A stretch of 15,091 bases of DNA. Origin: Candidatus Heimdallarchaeota archaeon. Lineage in GTDB: Archaea > Asgardarchaeota > Heimdallarchaeia > Heimdallarchaeales > Heimdallarchaeaceae. Each line of letters begins with the position of its first letter. The stretch's first letter is position 1. The DNA is taken from contig JAEOTG010000218.1 in the NCBI GenBank assembly GCA_016839985.1, positions 1 to 15,091 on the forward strand, read 5' to 3'. A program made the position numbers and the translations under genes. The notes beneath the pieces are model-generated. The model was not told the origin of the DNA. It was given only the letters and a program-made list of their open reading frames with translations, and searched no databases. Below are positions 1 through 7,179 of this stretch, piece by piece.

Positions 1-1854
1 AACACAGATCCAATAATTGATGGATATTTAGATAGTTATTCAGATGAATGGGAAAATGCAACAATCTTAACTGCTAACTATGGATTTCCAGTTACACCAA
101 TAACTGTACGTGTGCAAGCAAATGAGACTTATTTATTCATGGGTTTCAGTTTTACTATTCCAGAATATTCTCCAATAAATACTACTATACCTGTTTGTGA
201 CAGCTATAATAATCAATCTCATACATGGTTCACAATAGTATTTGATAATAATTTTGACCAAAGAATTGGTAATGAATTGTCTCCAGGAGATGCAATTACT
301 GTAAATTATCGAGCTGAAGGAGCTTATGATTGTTTCGTTAATGGAACAGCTCCTGAATCTTTTGTAATGGATGTAAATGCGACTGGTTTTGATGATGCAA
401 TTGGATTTCTGACTCAAAAAGAAGATGATTTTCATAATTATGAAATATCAATAGAAGTTGCAAAAAAATTGAATTCTGGTGATGAAAATGGATATGATGT
501 AAGAGTACATGAAAGTGATAAATTAAAGTTCCTGCTGTTGGCTTATGAAAATGAAACGGCAGTATACAATTACACTACTTTGACTAATCATATTACTGCA
601 TGGAATACTATTAGTTTAGAAACACAATACACTTACTTCTCTTATGTTGAAACCTATGAAGAATTAGATGTTCTTCTATATGTCTCAGATTCATCAAATA
701 CAGCAATTCAAAACCTGACAAGTATTATGCACTTTTTATATCAATATGGTATGAACACAACCACTGTTGACGGAAGTATTTATGAGTTTACACCTCCAAG
801 TCTTGATTTAGTAAACCTTGTAATATTGATAGGTTCTTTGACCGAATTATCTGAAGATGAAATAGAAGCCCTTAGATATTTTGCAGCTACAGGTGGAAGC
901 CTATTGATATTAGCTGATGGAACTGATTCTGAAAGTAAAATTAATGATTTATTATCCTATTTTGATATGGAAATCTATAATTCCACTGTTATCTCAAAGA
1001 ATATTGCAGTTAATTCTTCTATTACAGTAACTGGAAACGATATCATAGATTTGCCTTATCTAAGCTCTTCTACACCATTAACTGACCAATCAATAAACGA
1101 AGTTGTTTATTATGGATCTGCTATTAATTTTACTGATGAGATTGGTGAAAAAACAATCCAATTTCAAGAAGGAGACTTATATTCTACAATAAATGTGACA
1201 GGTGATTATTACATAGATTTGGACAAAAATGGCGAGTTTAATTCTTCAATCGATCTTTCTATTAATGATTCAGCAATATTGCAGGCAGCAGTAGAATTAC
1301 AGAGAGGAGGTAAAGTAATAGTGACAGCATCTGCTGAATTGTTTAATCAGACTGCTTTCGCTCAAAAAGACAATAAGTATTTCTTCCTCCGAGAAATTCA
1401 ATGGTTATTAAACTTTCAAAATAGAATAAATATTGAAAGTTATGAAGTGCTTGAAACAGAAATAGTAGAAGGCGAGGAAATTCATGTCACTGTTACAATC
1501 AAAGGAGATAATGACACTGTTCTTGATGATGTTCATGTATGGGTTACTCTTCAAACATTCAAGACAGATATAAACTCATCCGATTTATCAATATTGGGAG
1601 ATGGCATTAGCTACAATGGGTCTATAGATACTGATATTGCCCCAGTTTCTTTTGTTGATGTAACAATTAGAATGCATAAAAGAGGATACGGATACAATGA
1701 AACTGCACTATATCAAGTTTTCATTGATCCAATTCAAAGAGGTTCTATTAAAATTGATATAATCGCATTAATCATATTCGTTTGTTCTATTGGACTAGCA
1801 GGTATTGGAGCTTTTGCAGTTAAGAAATACAAGTTCGAAAGCGATAGCGAGTAA
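1..1854 (+). CDS. Surface glycoprotein-like protein, CBM9-like + GIFT-like domains, C-terminal TM anchor (5' partial)
   Basis: The frame is open from base 1, so the true start and any signal peptide lie upstream; 617 residues are visible. The first ~130 residues begin with an IDGYLD...EW pattern and a later 'NETYLFMGF' strand, as in CBM9/DOMON-like ligand-binding sandwiches. Around bases 660-1130 a Rossmann-like segment carries 'LVILIGSLTELSEDEIEALRYF' split by a turn and then 'GGSLLILADG', which resembles the GIFT (GldG/IFT52) or DUF4350 domain. A beta-rich domain follows (about 1430-1730), then one hydrophobic helix (about 1752-1824) and a short KKYKFE-type basic tail. This topology puts the bulk outside the cell. 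I count 21 N-X-S/T sequons, consistent with heavy N-glycosylation. Family assignments are by eye; the ligand is unknown. Confidence is high that this is a real gene and moderate for the domains. Confidence 0.85.
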   Translation, partial: NTDPIIDGYLDSYSDEWENATILTANYGFPVTPITVRVQANETYLFMGFSFTIPEYSPINTTIPVCDSYNNQSHTWFTIVFDNNFDQRIGNELSPGDAITVNYRAEGAYDCFVNGTAPESFVMDVNATGFDDAIGFLTQKEDDFHNYEISIEVAKKLNSGDENGYDVRVHESDKLKFLLLAYENETAVYNYTTLTNHITAWNTISLETQYTYFSYVETYEELDVLLYVSDSSNTAIQNLTSIMHFLYQYGMNTTTVDGSIYEFTPPSLDLVNLVILIGSLTELSEDEIEALRYFAATGGSLLILADGTDSESKINDLLSYFDMEIYNSTVISKNIAVNSSITVTGNDIIDLPYLSSSTPLTDQSINEVVYYGSAINFTDEIGEKTIQFQEGDLYSTINVTGDYYIDLDKNGEFNSSIDLSINDSAILQAAVELQRGGKVIVTASAELFNQTAFAQKDNKYFFLREIQWLLNFQNRINIESYEVLETEIVEGEEIHVTVTIKGDNDTVLDDVHVWVTLQTFKTDINSSDLSILGDGISYNGSIDTDIAPVSFVDVTIRMHKRGYGYNETALYQVFIDPIQRGSIKIDIIALIIFVCSIGLAGIGAFAVKKYKFESDSE

Positions 1855-1942
1855 GCTATGCTTTCTATTTCATTATTTTTCAAAGTTTTGAATAAATCTT
1901 ATTATAGTGATATCTCATAATAAATTTAAGTGTGAATATTAG

Positions 1943-2665
1943 ATGATCAACTTAGCTATCTTTTCAGATGTTCATTCTAATCTAGAAGCATTAAATGTAG
2001 TAGTTGATTATATTAAAGATATTTCACCTGACATCATAATATTTCTTGGTGATATCGTAGGGTATGGTCCTAATCCCAAAGAATGTATTAAGATTGTTGA
2101 AGATATAGCTCAAATACATGTTGTAGGAAATCATGATTATGCAATTTTCACTAATAATTTTATGTATTTCAATCCTTTACCAAAGATTTCATTATCGTGG
2201 ACAAAGCAGCTACTTACAGATAGAGAAATCCAAATTCTTGGATCACATCCATTTTTCTCAATTTTTCCATTGTTTGTCACTGAAGGAAATGCTATGTTTG
2301 TTCATGGATCTCCAAGAAAACCTCTTAGAGACTATGTTTCCCCTAATCTTCCATCCTGGTCTTATAATATGTTCTTCGAAATAACAAGGGAATTTACAGA
2401 AATTGATTTTCTTTTTCTAGGACATACACACAAACCTCTTCACATAATTAATGAGGAAAAGCACCTTCTCAATCCAGGTTCAGTTGGACAACCAAGAGAT
2501 AAGAATCCTAAAGCTTCTTTTATGACCTTCCAGATTAAGGAAAAAACAAAAGAGTTTGAATTCGAACACGTCCGATTAGATTATGATGTTGAAACAACTT
2601 GTAAAAAAATGGAAGAACTTCAGTTTCATCCATTCCTTATTAGTAGACTCAGAAGAGGAATTTAA
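1943..2665 (+). CDS. Calcineurin-like metallophosphoesterase, YfcE/MJ0936 type
   Basis: A 240-residue soluble protein with the full set of metallophosphatase motifs in order: DVH (D9, H11), GDIVGYG (36-42), GNHD (62-65), a FVHGSP segment (119-124), GHTH (160-163) and NPGSVGQPRD (177-186). These supply the two-metal site and the general His. The late NPGS motif and the small size point to the Metallophos_2 (YfcE/MJ0936, ApaH-like) branch of phosphodiesterases. The physiological substrate cannot be read from sequence; cyclic nucleotides, phosphodiesters or dinucleoside polyphosphates are all used by relatives. The start is ATG, with a weak GTGA about 8 bases upstream and a TATA-like TTATTATAG near 1899-1907. 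It follows the surface protein gene on the same strand after 88 bases and converges on the flippase-like gene with 9 bases between stops. Confidence 0.93.
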   Translation: MINLAIFSDVHSNLEALNVVVDYIKDISPDIIIFLGDIVGYGPNPKECIKIVEDIAQIHVVGNHDYAIFTNNFMYFNPLPKISLSWTKQLLTDREIQILGSHPFFSIFPLFVTEGNAMFVHGSPRKPLRDYVSPNLPSWSYNMFFEITREFTEIDFLFLGHTHKPLHIINEEKHLLNPGSVGQPRDKNPKASFMTFQIKEKTKEFEFEHVRLDYDVETTCKKMEELQFHPFLISRLRRGI

Positions 2666-2674
2666 TCATAAAAA

Positions 2675-3787
2675 CTAAATATTTGTTTCATCTTCATTCT
2701 GCGTTTCTTCGATTTTTTCTTCTTCTTTCTTCTTATCTTTTTTTTGTTTATAATCCTTCAAAAATATCGAAGTTATTGCTGCTGTAATTAATGTGAGACC
2801 TGTTCCTACAAGTGTTTGATAAATAATAGAAGCTCCAGTTACTGCAGGATCTATAAGAAGTCCCTCCATTAAAGATTGCGTTGTAATTGTTCCTACTCCT
2901 AATCCTGCGGGAGTAACAATCCCTGCTAGGAGTGTTATTGAAGTTATTGAAGCAGAATCAACTAAAGAAAGGGTTTCTCCAAAAGCTAATAGAGTAAATT
3001 TAAGAGAATAAAACTCCAAAATCCATCTTGCAATAGTTGTAGTAACTACATAAGCTGAAATAATTCTTTGCTTATATAGATTTTTTAGTGATGAGTAATA
3101 ATTTAGCATAGCGGGATGAAAGGTATTCTCAAGCCAAAGTTCTCCTTTTGAAGAAAATCTCCCAGTAATGCTTTTCAGGAATTTGTAAAAAATTTCTCCA
3201 ACAGGAGGAAAGAATAAGATAATAGATAAAATGATAGTTCCAGCAAGTGCCGAATAAAAAATAACTTTAGTTACTGTTTCAATTGTTGCACCTCTGTTTG
3301 GATCAATCAACTCAAAATTTTGAATTATAGTAGGTATTGTCTTTCCTAAAGCCACTATAAAGAATATCAAAACAATTAAGAGATCTAGTATTCGAAAGAG
3401 GACAATTGCTGCAAGAGAAGAAGTTCTTGGAATTGAAACTGATCTTTTATTAATCTCAACACTGACAATTTCACCGGATTTTAAAGGTCCTAAAGTACTA
3501 AATCCATATCCCACAAAAAAAGGGATAAGGAAATTCTTGAAAGAAAGACCTTTAGAAGTTGGTTTAACAAGGACATAGAATCGAAATGCTTTGATGAAGA
3601 GACTAATAATCATGAATGCTAACGCTAGTAAAAGAAATCCAAAGGCAGATTGAAGAAATAAACCAAAAACTTCACTTAAAGGATTTTGCTTAGCTAAATG
3701 TATAAAAAAATATGCAAGTGTTCCAAGCATAATTAAAATTACAAGTATTCTGAAGAAGTACTTTCGAAAAAAAGGTTTTACATTCAT
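2675..3787 (-). CDS. Flippase-like integral membrane protein (UPF0104 / LPG-synthase TM domain family)
   Basis: A 370-residue hydrophobic protein with about 7-8 membrane helices (for example residues 12-30, 45-70, 125-148, 176-195, 243-262, 282-300, 322-344). It keeps the two family landmarks of the PF03706/UPF0104 group: a GPLKSGE loop at 100-106 (family P-x-x-x-GE pattern) and TPAGLGVGT at 292-300 (family PGGLGVxE-like). There is no fused soluble aminoacyltransferase domain, so it is not a full MprF. Members are proposed to flip or transfer lipid-linked substrates; in archaea some act with surface glycosylation or lipid modification, but no substrate can be named here. The C-terminus is an unusual cytosolic charge block: lysine-rich at about 344-355, then glutamate-rich to the end. 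The ATG is preceded by GAAGGTAC at about 3794-3801, a plausible ribosome-binding site. Confidence 0.85.
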   Translation of the reverse strand: MNVKPFFRKYFFRILVILIMLGTLAYFFIHLAKQNPLSEVFGLFLQSAFGFLLLALAFMIISLFIKAFRFYVLVKPTSKGLSFKNFLIPFFVGYGFSTLGPLKSGEIVSVEINKRSVSIPRTSSLAAIVLFRILDLLIVLIFFIVALGKTIPTIIQNFELIDPNRGATIETVTKVIFYSALAGTIILSIILFFPPVGEIFYKFLKSITGRFSSKGELWLENTFHPAMLNYYSSLKNLYKQRIISAYVVTTTIARWILEFYSLKFTLLAFGETLSLVDSASITSITLLAGIVTPAGLGVGTITTQSLMEGLLIDPAVTGASIIYQTLVGTGLTLITAAITSIFLKDYKQKKDKKKEEEKIEETQNEDETNI

Positions 3788-3837
3788 TCGTTTGTACCTT
3801 CAAATTCTATAAAAATAGATTTTGTTCTTAACAATCT

Positions 3838-3861
3838 AGAAGGAGGAAGAAAGGAAAGAAA
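3838..3861. other. 24-base uninterrupted purine tract
   Basis: All 24 bases on the + strand are A or G (pyrimidines on the - strand). It lies between the zinc-ribbon gene and the flippase-like gene, both transcribed on the - strand. On the transcribed strand it gives a C/U-rich RNA stretch with no long U run, so it is not a convincing oligo-U terminator. Function unknown. Confidence 0.6.
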
Positions 3862-3880
3862 TTAAGTTGCGATGTTTTAG

Positions 3881-4045
3881 TTACCCAGTTTCGACTCCGC
3901 CTTCTGGGAACCATTCGTAAGTACATTCACGACATACTTGTTTCTTTCTATAAACTGGTTGATGACCAAAATAAGCAATTGGTTTAGACTTATCCTCAAC
4001 TTCTTTTAGATTTTTACTGTGACATTTAGGGCATTCTTTAGCCAT
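3881..4045 (-). CDS. Small zinc-ribbon protein (54 aa)
   Basis: Reading the - strand from ATG at 4045 to TAA at 3881 gives a 54-residue protein that is easily missed because of its size. It has two CxxC knuckles, CPKC (C5, C8) and CREC (C38, C41), 29 residues apart, which is the classic zinc-ribbon layout. Between them is a lysine-rich, aromatic segment (AYFGHQP, VYRKKQ), and the tail is WFPEGG. A GGTGA ribosome-binding site lies about 9 bases upstream of the ATG, which supports both the gene and the start. It is upstream of the flippase-like gene on the same strand with a 93-base gap. I do not recognise it as a specific ribosomal protein or RNA polymerase subunit. Tiny archaeal zinc ribbons often bind nucleic acid or other proteins, but the role here is unknown. 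Confidence 0.82.
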   Translation of the reverse strand: MAKECPKCHSKNLKEVEDKSKPIAYFGHQPVYRKKQVCRECTYEWFPEGGVETG

Positions 4046-4335
4046 TTCTAATTTTCACCTTTAGAATTGTTTCTTGCTTCTTTCTTATAGCACAACCTAT
4101 AAAAAATTTGTGTAAGTTTCCATACGCTGTTTAAAGATTTCTTTGAAATATTAAAGAGTATTTTGGAATAAATCCTTAATTATAAGTTTTATGTCGGAAT
4201 ATTGAAAAAAATTAAACCTCTAAAACTCTCTAGATAGTTCTAGACTTACTTAAGATAGCATTGCAATATCATAATCTACGTAAGATTTTTTTTATCAAAA
4301 TGCAGTAAATACTCAATATAAGAATTATTTAAAAT
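4046..4335. promoter_or_regulatory. Divergent intergenic region between the zinc-ribbon gene and bshC, with short dyads
   Basis: This 290-base AT-rich spacer holds no credible ORF. It must contain promoters for genes in both directions. Visible elements are two TCTAGA palindromes whose starts are 10 bases apart (4229-4234 and 4239-4244), an ATTGCAAT palindrome (4260-4267), and an AATCT-ACGTA-AGATT dyad (4273-4287) running into eight T residues (4286-4293). A TAAATA element at 4305-4310 is about 28 bases ahead of the bshC ATG. On the other strand TTTTTTATAG near 4095-4105 could serve the zinc-ribbon gene. These are pattern calls in AT-rich DNA and none is proven. Confidence 0.4.
4305..4310 (+). 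promoter_or_regulatory. Putative TATA element of bshC
   Basis: TAAATA centred about 28 bases upstream of the ATG at 4336, and no Shine-Dalgarno motif in between. The spacing fits an archaeal promoter giving a leaderless or nearly leaderless transcript. AT-rich surroundings make chance matches easy. Confidence 0.35.
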
Positions 4336-5979
4336 ATGAAACACGTAATCACATTTATGCAAACCATTGGAGATTTTTATGATGCATATATCAAGAACAA
4401 GGAAGATTTTCCTGACGTTGAATATTTTTACAATGATGTTCCTCAAACATATAGTGAAGCTGTAGAATTAACACTTTCAATGCCTGAGCTTAAAATAGAT
4501 CTAAATAAATTACAAGAAGCTAAAGAAGTTCTTCTTGATTATCATAAAAAACTAGGATTGCTAACACCCAAAGTAAAGGAACATATTTTAAACCTGGAAA
4601 AAGGAGTAGTTATTGCAGGGCAACAAGCTACAATTTTTGGTGGTTCGGGAATTATTGGTAATAAGATTGCTGCTCTAGCTAATATCAATGAAGTAAGCAT
4701 AGAAAAGGGAAAAGAGTTGATTCCTGTTTTTTTGGTTAATACTCATGATGGAATTCAACCAGAAATAACAACAATACATTTACCTAATAATCAATCATCA
4801 ACAAGTAAACCAATTATCTTACAAGATGTAAAAGATGGAGTAGCGTTGAACACCATTCAAACAAACAATTCAACTTGGTTAAATGAAAATCTAGATATAA
4901 TAAAAAATATTTTCAATGAATTTAAAACAACTATTGATAAAGATAATCAGAAATTATTCAACGAAAAAGTTGACCATGTACTAACTTTTCTAAGAGAGTC
5001 ATATAGAGCATCCTTAAATCTGGGCGAATGGATTACATTAATTTGGGGTATTCAAGCAAATATTATCAATAATTGGGGTATAGTATTTTTACCATCATCT
5101 GATGAAAAAATTAGAAATTTAACCACAAGCGGTTACGAATTCATTTTAAAAAATAGAAAAGAATACATAGATGGATTTAATTCTGCAACCTCCAAGATTG
5201 AAAAAATGAATCTTAGACCTACTACAGCTCCTAAGAAATATGATTACTCTCCTTTCTTTTATGAGTGTCATAATGATGGATATCGCATAAGATTATCTTG
5301 CATTGAAAATGAAAATGAATTACATTTTCATGGTTTATGCCCAATAGATGAGGTTGAGTATTCATTTAAAGTAGATAAAAATAATCCTGACTTATCGTCT
5401 TACAGTAAACAACTATCTCCAAGGTTAGACACAAATCAAGCAATATTACAAACTTTCTTACCAACTTACATTAGAATATCAGGTCCAGGTGAAATTAATT
5501 ATAATGCTCAAGTTATTCCTCCTATAAGGAAACTTGGAATTCAATTTCCAATTTATGTAAAGTATACTCGAATGCTATACAATACTCCATGGATAGAAAA
5601 GATAGCAAACGAATCAACAATCGAAAAATATTCTCTGTTTACAAAAGATTTCTTCAGCATTCTTGGAAAAATTGCAAAATCACGAAGAAAAAAAGAAAAA
5701 GAAGAACTTTTAGATGCAACAATCACACTTACGGATTTTATTAAATCTAGAAAATCTGAAATAGAGAAATTGAGAGAAACTTCAACACATCTTATAGAAA
5801 AATACAAATCTTATCACTTCGGAATGTATGATGATAGACATCATTGGCAAGAAGTTAGTTGGCCTTGGTTTGTAATGGCTACAATAACGGGCTTAAACGA
5901 TTGTTTAGCTTCCTATAAGCGGTATTATTCTGGTGATTTACCCATTGGTGGAATAGGATTCATTAATTCCCGATTATAA
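4336..5979 (+). CDS. bshC: BshC-family protein, putative bacillithiol synthase (cysteine-adding step)
   Basis: The 547-residue length fits BshC (about 540). Family landmarks in order are FYND near 31-34, VVIAGQQATIFGG (91-103) matching the BshC GQQ-x-x-x-F-x-G segment, PVFLVNTHDG (130-139), LSPRLDTNQAILQ (360-372), LPTYIRISGPGEINYNAQ (375-392) with the GPGE signature, and a basic, helical, coiled-coil-like stretch (about 444-490). In bacteria BshC joins cysteine to glucosaminyl-malate, the last step of bacillithiol synthesis, in the cytosol. The convergent neighbour is a BshA homologue, which supports a thiol pathway. As I recall the bacterial family, the 'EDHD' loop after the PVFWV strand is well kept; here it reads HDGI (136-140 region), so substrate or chemistry may differ. 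ATG at 4336 is the first start; M8 is an alternative. Family call strong, exact product inferred. Confidence 0.88.
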   Translation: MKHVITFMQTIGDFYDAYIKNKEDFPDVEYFYNDVPQTYSEAVELTLSMPELKIDLNKLQEAKEVLLDYHKKLGLLTPKVKEHILNLEKGVVIAGQQATIFGGSGIIGNKIAALANINEVSIEKGKELIPVFLVNTHDGIQPEITTIHLPNNQSSTSKPIILQDVKDGVALNTIQTNNSTWLNENLDIIKNIFNEFKTTIDKDNQKLFNEKVDHVLTFLRESYRASLNLGEWITLIWGIQANIINNWGIVFLPSSDEKIRNLTTSGYEFILKNRKEYIDGFNSATSKIEKMNLRPTTAPKKYDYSPFFYECHNDGYRIRLSCIENENELHFHGLCPIDEVEYSFKVDKNNPDLSSYSKQLSPRLDTNQAILQTFLPTYIRISGPGEINYNAQVIPPIRKLGIQFPIYVKYTRMLYNTPWIEKIANESTIEKYSLFTKDFFSILGKIAKSRRKKEKEELLDATITLTDFIKSRKSEIEKLRETSTHLIEKYKSYHFGMYDDRHHWQEVSWPWFVMATITGLNDCLASYKRYYSGDLPIGGIGFINSRL

Positions 5980-7095
5980 TTATTCCAGTATTTTTTGATA
6001 CCAATCAAGATACATATTTGTAACTTTAACAGATTCAAATTGTTTAACTACCTTTTCTCTACCTTTTTTTCCCAATGTTTTAACTTGCACTTCATCCTCA
6101 AGTAGTTGTATCATATAGTTTACAAAAGTCTCTTTATTACCTAATTCATAGATAAAGCCATTTTCATTGTGATCTAACACTTCAGGAACACCACCAACAT
6201 CTGGAGCTATAACAGGTACTTCACATGCCATTGCTTCAGCTAATGTTAAACCAAAGCTTTCCTTAGAACTTGCAGATAGAAGAGCAGATGCACAGTTGTA
6301 TATAGGAGTCAAAGTATTTCGAACTCCTTGGAAAATTACATGTTCTCGAATGTTTAACTGATTAGCTAATTCTTCACTTTTCTTTCTTTCAGGACCTTCG
6401 CCAACCATAATAAGACCAACATCTGGAAATTGTTTGACAACTTCTGCGAAGGATTCAATAATGAAAGGAGTATTCTTAACTGGTCTAAAATTAGACACAT
6501 GAACAAAATTCTTTTCATGTTTGATTCTGAAGTCGCATATCTGCGTGTCCATTTTTCTATACTTATGAACATCAATTGGATTGTAAAGAACCTCAATATC
6601 TCTGTTATTAGCAAATTTTGTGGTTAGTTCATCTTTCATATAGTTTGAAACAGTCGAAAGACCATCAACAGAATTGAAAACATGAGAAATAATGGGATTG
6701 TACGCGGGATCAATGCCTAATGTGTGAATGTCTGAACCATGAGCTGTTATAGCTACTGGTACATCTGTTATTTGTTTTGCTAAATATGCAGATACACCAA
6801 CTGGAATCGCATAATGAATATGTAAAAGATCTAAATCCCATTTGTTAGTTATTTGAGTTAATTTGGATGCTGCGAGAATTGTATAAGGTGCTCCAATATC
6901 TCTGAAAAGTGGGTAGGATAAAATATCTACTAAATGAAGTGTAATGTTTGGATGACGGTATGTTCTCAGTAGAAAAGGTGTATCATAGCTTATCAGATGC
7001 ACATCATGCCCCATTTTAGCTAATTCTATTGCTATTTGGGTTCCAACAATACCAGACCCTCCAACTGTTGGAAAACAATTAATACCTATTTTCAT
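5980..7095 (-). CDS. bshA: BshA-type GT4 glycosyltransferase, putative GlcNAc-malate synthase
   Basis: A 371-residue GT-B glycosyltransferase beginning MKIGINCFPTVGGSG, nearly the textbook BshA start, followed by GHDVHLISYD (29-38), LLHIHYAIPVGVSAYLAKQ (90-108), AHGSDI (118-123), SNFRPVKN (201-208), MVGEGP (230-235) and the E-x7-E motif E279...E287 in ESFGLTLAEAMA. BshA transfers GlcNAc from UDP-GlcNAc to L-malate, the first step of bacillithiol synthesis. The frame is open further upstream to a TTG at 7173, but the ATG at 7095 is preceded by AGAGGT about 7 bases upstream and matches the family N-terminus, so I use it. The stop codon at 5980-5982 directly abuts the bshC stop on the other strand. 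Tsr3 lies 84 bases upstream on the same strand and may be cotranscribed. Other GT4 specificities are possible, but the N-terminal half is distinctly BshA-like. Confidence 0.9.
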   Translation of the reverse strand: MKIGINCFPTVGGSGIVGTQIAIELAKMGHDVHLISYDTPFLLRTYRHPNITLHLVDILSYPLFRDIGAPYTILAASKLTQITNKWDLDLLHIHYAIPVGVSAYLAKQITDVPVAITAHGSDIHTLGIDPAYNPIISHVFNSVDGLSTVSNYMKDELTTKFANNRDIEVLYNPIDVHKYRKMDTQICDFRIKHEKNFVHVSNFRPVKNTPFIIESFAEVVKQFPDVGLIMVGEGPERKKSEELANQLNIREHVIFQGVRNTLTPIYNCASALLSASSKESFGLTLAEAMACEVPVIAPDVGGVPEVLDHNENGFIYELGNKETFVNYMIQLLEDEVQVKTLGKKGREKVVKQFESVKVTNMYLDWYQKILE

Positions 7096-7179
7096 AACAC
7101 AAACCTCTATATTTATACTCTTAAAAAAATTCTGTATGATAACCTTTTTTGAATAATTATCTAGTAGTTTCAAGATTCT

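Noticed and set aside
112..114. GTG as the start of the surface protein gene
   Set aside because: The same frame is open back to base 1 and already shows the IDGYLD...EW start of a CBM9-like domain.
7109..7118. TATAAATATA on the - strand as the bshA promoter
   Set aside because: It is only about 18 bases from the ATG and overlaps the ribosome-binding region, so transcription would begin inside the coding sequence.
7096..7173. N-terminal extension of bshA starting at TTG 7173
   Set aside because: It would add 26 residues unlike the family N-terminus; ATG 7095 has AGAGGT at good spacing and begins with the conserved MKIG.
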